This document shows, piece after piece, positions 61,280-64,000 of a DNA stretch of 64,000 bases. The position numbers and the translations under genes were made by a program. Under the pieces are notes generated by a model. It saw only the letters and a program-made list of their open reading frames with translations, made no database searches and had not been told where the DNA came from. Every line of letters begins with the position of its first letter. Position 1 is the stretch's first letter. The stretch lies in NCBI RefSeq assembly GCF_008801815.1, contig NZ_VZOX01000001.1; one strand, given 5' to 3'. The DNA comes from Edwardsiella anguillarum (GTDB taxonomy: Bacteria; Pseudomonadota; Gammaproteobacteria; Enterobacterales; Enterobacteriaceae).

Positions 61280-61549
61280 ATGACGCCGGAATCGGTAATG
61301 GCCCTGGGATATCAGGCAATGAAAGTGGGGCTGGCGCTGGCCACTCCGCTGCTGCTGGCCGCGCTGATCAGCGGTCTGCTGATCAGCCTGCTGCAGGCGG
61401 CGACCCAAATCAACGAAATGACCCTGTCGTTTATCCCCAAAATTCTGGCCGTCTTCGCCACCCTGGTGGTCGCCGGCCCCTGGATGCTCAGCCTGCTGCT
61501 GGACTATATGCACACCCTCTTCAGCAGTCTGCCGACCCTGATCGGCTAG
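61280..61549 (+). CDS. fliQ: Flagellar export gate protein FliQ
   Basis: FliQ (89 residues, as in E. coli) is a two-span gate subunit. The AATQINEMTLSFIPKI block is the family signature. GAGGAGG lies before ATG 61280. It is 2 bp from fliR. Confidence 0.96.
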   Translation: MTPESVMALGYQAMKVGLALATPLLLAALISGLLISLLQAATQINEMTLSFIPKILAVFATLVVAGPWMLSLLLDYMHTLFSSLPTLIG

Positions 61550-61551
61550 CC

Positions 61552-62340
61552 ATGATCACCTTCGATCCCGCCCAGCTCACGCTCTGGCTGGGGCAGTTTT
61601 TCTGGCCCTTTATCCGTCTGCTGGCCCTGTACAGCACCGCGCCGATGCTGGGCGAGAAAGCGGTGCCGCGCAAGGTGCGCATCGCCCTGGCCGCGCTGAC
61701 GGCCTTTCTGCTGGCCCCCCAGCTGCCGCCGACGGATATTACGCTGGCCAGCGGCGGCGCGCTGTGGCTAGCTATCCAGCAGATCCTGATCGGCTGTGCC
61801 ATCGGCCTGACCATGCAGCTCGCCTTTGCCGCCGTGCGTCTGGCCGGGGAGGTGATCGGCATGCAGATGGGGCTGTCGTTTGCCACCTTCTTTGACCCCT
61901 CCGGCGGCCCCAATATGCCGGTCCTGGCGCGCCTGCTTAACCTGCTGGCTCTGCTGCTGTTTCTCAGCCTCAACGGCCACCTGTGGACCCTCTCCCTGCT
62001 GGCCGATAGCTTCCGTACGCTGCCCCTGTCGACGCACCCGCTGAACGGCAACGGGTTCCTGGCCCTGGCCCAGAGCGGCAATCTGATCTTTCTCAACGGC
62101 ATGATGCTGGCCCTGCCGCTGATCGCTCTGCTGCTGACCCTCAACATGGCGCTGGGGTTGCTCAACCGCATGACGCCCCAGCTATCCATCTTCGTCGTCG
62201 GCTTTCCGCTGACCCTCACCATCGGCATGATGACGCTTAGCATGTTGATGCCGATGCTGGCGCCCTTCGTCGAACACCTGATGCAGACCCTGTTTGACCG
62301 TCTCACGGTGATCCTGGGCGGCATGCAGATGATCTCATGA
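61552..62340 (+). CDS. fliR: Flagellar export gate protein FliR
   Basis: FliR (262 residues, E. coli 261) is the single-copy gate component with about six spans. It contains GEVIGMQMGLSFATFFDP and the terminal NRMTPQLSIFVVGFPLTL block typical of the family. It closes the flagellar operon; a hairpin terminator follows 20 bp after the stop. Confidence 0.96.
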   Translation: MITFDPAQLTLWLGQFFWPFIRLLALYSTAPMLGEKAVPRKVRIALAALTAFLLAPQLPPTDITLASGGALWLAIQQILIGCAIGLTMQLAFAAVRLAGEVIGMQMGLSFATFFDPSGGPNMPVLARLLNLLALLLFLSLNGHLWTLSLLADSFRTLPLSTHPLNGNGFLALAQSGNLIFLNGMMLALPLIALLLTLNMALGLLNRMTPQLSIFVVGFPLTLTIGMMTLSMLMPMLAPFVEHLMQTLFDRLTVILGGMQMIS

Positions 62341-62359
62341 TCCCGCGCGATGAGAGATC

Positions 62360-62384
62360 AAAAAAGACGCGCTAAGGCGTCTTT
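62360..62384. terminator. Bidirectional terminator, fliR / gloC
   Basis: AAAGACGC and GCGTCTTT around GCTAAG, between the convergent ends of fliR and gloC. Confidence 0.75.
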
Positions 62385-62419
62385 CATTCGAGTGGGTAAA
62401 GCGGCGCCGAACGGCGCCG

Positions 62420-63067
62420 CTACCAGTTTTCCGGCTCGTCGCGCACGTAAGGGTTACTGCGCCGCTCTTCGCCGATGGTCGACATGGGGCCGTGACCGGG
62501 GATAAACGCCACGTCATCGCCCAGGGTAAACAGGCGGGTCCAGATGCTGTTGAGCAGATCGCGGTGGTTGCCGCCGGCAAAATCGCTGCGCCCGATGCTG
62601 CCGCGAAACAGCACATCCCCCACCTGCGCCAGACGCGCCTTCTCGCAGAAGTAAACGACGTGGCCCGGGGTGTGGCCCGGACAGTGCAGCACCGTCAGCT
62701 GCTCCTCGCCCACCGCCAGGGTGTCGCCCTGCTGCAGCCAGCGGGTCGGCATAAACGGCTGACAGTCGGTAAAGCCAAACATATCGGCCTGCTGCGACAG
62801 CTGATCCAGCCAATACCTGTCCTCCTGCTGCGGGCCATAGATGGGCACCGACAGGGTCTGCGCCAGACGCGCCGCCGCGCCGACGTGGTCGATGTGGCCA
62901 TGGGTCAGCAGAATTTGCGTCACCTTCAGATCCCGGGCGCCGATCTCCCGCAGGATCTTGGCACTCTCGCCGCCGGGATCGACGATCGCCGCTTCCCGCG
63001 TCGCCTCACACCACAGCAGGGTGCAGTTTTGCTGAAAAGCGGTAACCGGAATGATGTGGTATTTCAT
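62420..63067 (-). CDS. gloC: Glyoxalase II-type metallo-beta-lactamase fold hydrolase (YcbL)
   Basis: GloC (YcbL, 215 residues, as in E. coli) hydrolyses S-lactoylglutathione in methylglyoxal detoxification. The metal motif LTHGHIDHVG and HCPGHTPGHV plus GDVLFRG and FIPGHGP provide all ligands. It follows mepK on the minus strand with an 81-bp gap, the conserved ycbK-ycbL pair. Confidence 0.95.
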   Translation of the reverse strand: MKYHIIPVTAFQQNCTLLWCEATREAAIVDPGGESAKILREIGARDLKVTQILLTHGHIDHVGAAARLAQTLSVPIYGPQQEDRYWLDQLSQQADMFGFTDCQPFMPTRWLQQGDTLAVGEEQLTVLHCPGHTPGHVVYFCEKARLAQVGDVLFRGSIGRSDFAGGNHRDLLNSIWTRLFTLGDDVAFIPGHGPMSTIGEERRSNPYVRDEPENW

Positions 63068-63148
63068 GGTACTCTCCGCGCATAAAAACGCCGGCTCACG
63101 GCCGGCAGTCGCCCTTACCAGACCCCATCATACGCATCCGCGCGGCGA

Positions 63149-63697
63149 TCACCAACTTCTCACCGGCCCGGTATCGATATGGACAAAATTACTGCGCGGA
63201 TAATAGCCTACGCCGCCGGCGCGCATACGCATCGCCGCCTTGCGCACGTTCGCCAGCGCCACGCCGTCGATGTGGAAATCCATCGCCTGCCCCTTGGTAT
63301 GGAAGCTCTGCTTAGCGACGCCGCGGCTGCGCTCGCGCAGCTCGCTGTTGGTATGGGGCGAGCGGTAGCCGGACACCAGCTGAATCGGCTTCTTGCTGCC
63401 TAGCATCACCTGAAGCCGGAAGATCTGATCGAACAGACGCGGATCGATCCGCTTCACCAGGTTGGCGCGATAGTCGCGGAAAAAGTGGTTTAGACGCGCC
63501 AGCTCCTCAGGAATATAGGCGCGGCCATCAAAAAACTCGGCGCGCAGGCGCTCGCCGGTATTTAAATTATTGAGCACCAGCACCCGCGGGCGCGGCGTAG
63601 AAAGGGTCGCCTGGACGACGCCCGGCAGCAGGGCAAATCCAAGTGCCGCACCACCGAGCGCCAGCCATTTACGGCGCTGAAAATCTATCGGTTCCAT
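63149..63697 (-). CDS. mepK: Murein endopeptidase MepK (YcbK)
   Basis: MepK (182 residues, as in E. coli) is a zinc peptidase that in E. coli cleaves 3-3 peptidoglycan cross-links. A twin-arginine-type signal (RRKWLALGGAALGFALLP) precedes a peptidase M15-like domain: GYRSPHTN, FHTKGQAMDFHIDG and NFVHIDTGP contain the zinc ligands. The start was set at ATG 63697; a frame from 63742 would add 15 residues. In E. coli ldtD lies upstream; no ldtD sequence was recognised here. Confidence 0.94.
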   Translation of the reverse strand: MEPIDFQRRKWLALGGAALGFALLPGVVQATLSTPRPRVLVLNNLNTGERLRAEFFDGRAYIPEELARLNHFFRDYRANLVKRIDPRLFDQIFRLQVMLGSKKPIQLVSGYRSPHTNSELRERSRGVAKQSFHTKGQAMDFHIDGVALANVRKAAMRMRAGGVGYYPRSNFVHIDTGPVRSW

Positions 63698-64000
63698 GAG
63701 CAAATATGACCCGGCCAAAAAGTGTCTGAATAACACGCCCAAAGCGCACAGATTGGGGCCTTTGCGGCCCCTGTTATCTCGCGTCCCACGCAGCCGAACC
63801 GATCGTGGCTATCGATAGCACGAAAAGCGCTTGCGCGACGCCTCACTCAGCGCACCTTAACCGTCCGCCCAGGCGGCGTCAACCCGCCCTGCGCCCCCCG
63901 GCGCGGGCCATCACAAAAATCGCCCCGCCGCGGCGGCGGCCGTGGCCCCACGCGCGGCAGGATAACCGTCTGCTACAGATGGAAAAGCTGGCGCGCCTGC
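63698..64000. other. Upstream region of mepK at the window edge
   Basis: About 300 bp, very G+C rich after 63840. A plus-strand frame reaches the edge with DNRLLQMEKLARL, which may be the start or interior of another gene, but it is too short to identify. No ldtD C-terminus was seen. Confidence 0.4.

Noticed and set aside
63900..64000. Plus-strand frame DNRLLQMEKLARL at the right edge
   Set aside because: Too short and truncated by the window to support a call.

Overview
The window reads as a chromosomal segment of a motile enterobacterium of the Hafniaceae/Yersiniaceae side of Enterobacterales, most likely Edwardsiella. Nearly every core protein is a close relative of its E. coli counterpart (identical lengths for PtsG, FabF, FabG, RpsF-free plsX-rpmF-yceD block, FumA and others). 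Two tandem flagellin genes, a rearranged gene order relative to E. coli, and high G+C core genes interrupted by AT-richer accessory islands support the placement. The genus call is inference; no 16S or database search was available.

Layout. 1-4.6 kb: osmB 3' end, yciH, pyrF, lapB, lapA, pgpB (all minus strand) and divergent ribA. 4.67-12.6 kb: one giant serine-protease autotransporter gene, half of it built from 222-bp repeats. 13.3-25.6 kb: ptsG with a recognisable Mlc/CRP/SgrS control region, then the minus-strand block tatD-family ycfH, holB, tmk, mltG, pabC, fabF, acpP, fabG, fabD, fabH, plsX, rpmF, yceD, which joins DNA replication, cell-wall terminase activity and fatty-acid/phospholipid synthesis. 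25.7-28.2 kb: yceF and a frameshifted trimeric (YadA-like) autotransporter. 28.2-37.9 kb: rluC, rne, a small monooxygenase, pyrC, fetAB and fumA. 37.9-39.7 kb: a gene graveyard with a MITE-like inverted repeat, an aquaporin Z remnant, a 93-bp copy of the monooxygenase 3' end and one possible small membrane protein.

39.7-62.3 kb is the main flagellar locus: an orphan tcyN ATPase, fliZ, fliA, two flagellin genes, fliD, fliS, fliT, then (after an insertion) fliE, fliFGHIJK and fliLMNOPQR. Sigma-28 promoters are visible before both flagellin genes and fliD. Between fliT and fliE sits about 3.5 kb of foreign-looking DNA: a small lipoprotein, a GMC-family flavoprotein, a broken phage tail-fibre assembly gene and a probable integrase remnant. 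62.4-63.7 kb holds gloC and mepK.

The most interesting items are the 2648-residue protease autotransporter with an AIDA-like iterated beta-helix and a changed linker, the decayed YadA-like adhesin, the mosaic flagellin pair, the stripped cystine-transporter locus and the accessory insertion in the flagellar cluster. No tRNA, rRNA, CRISPR array or intact insertion sequence was recognised.
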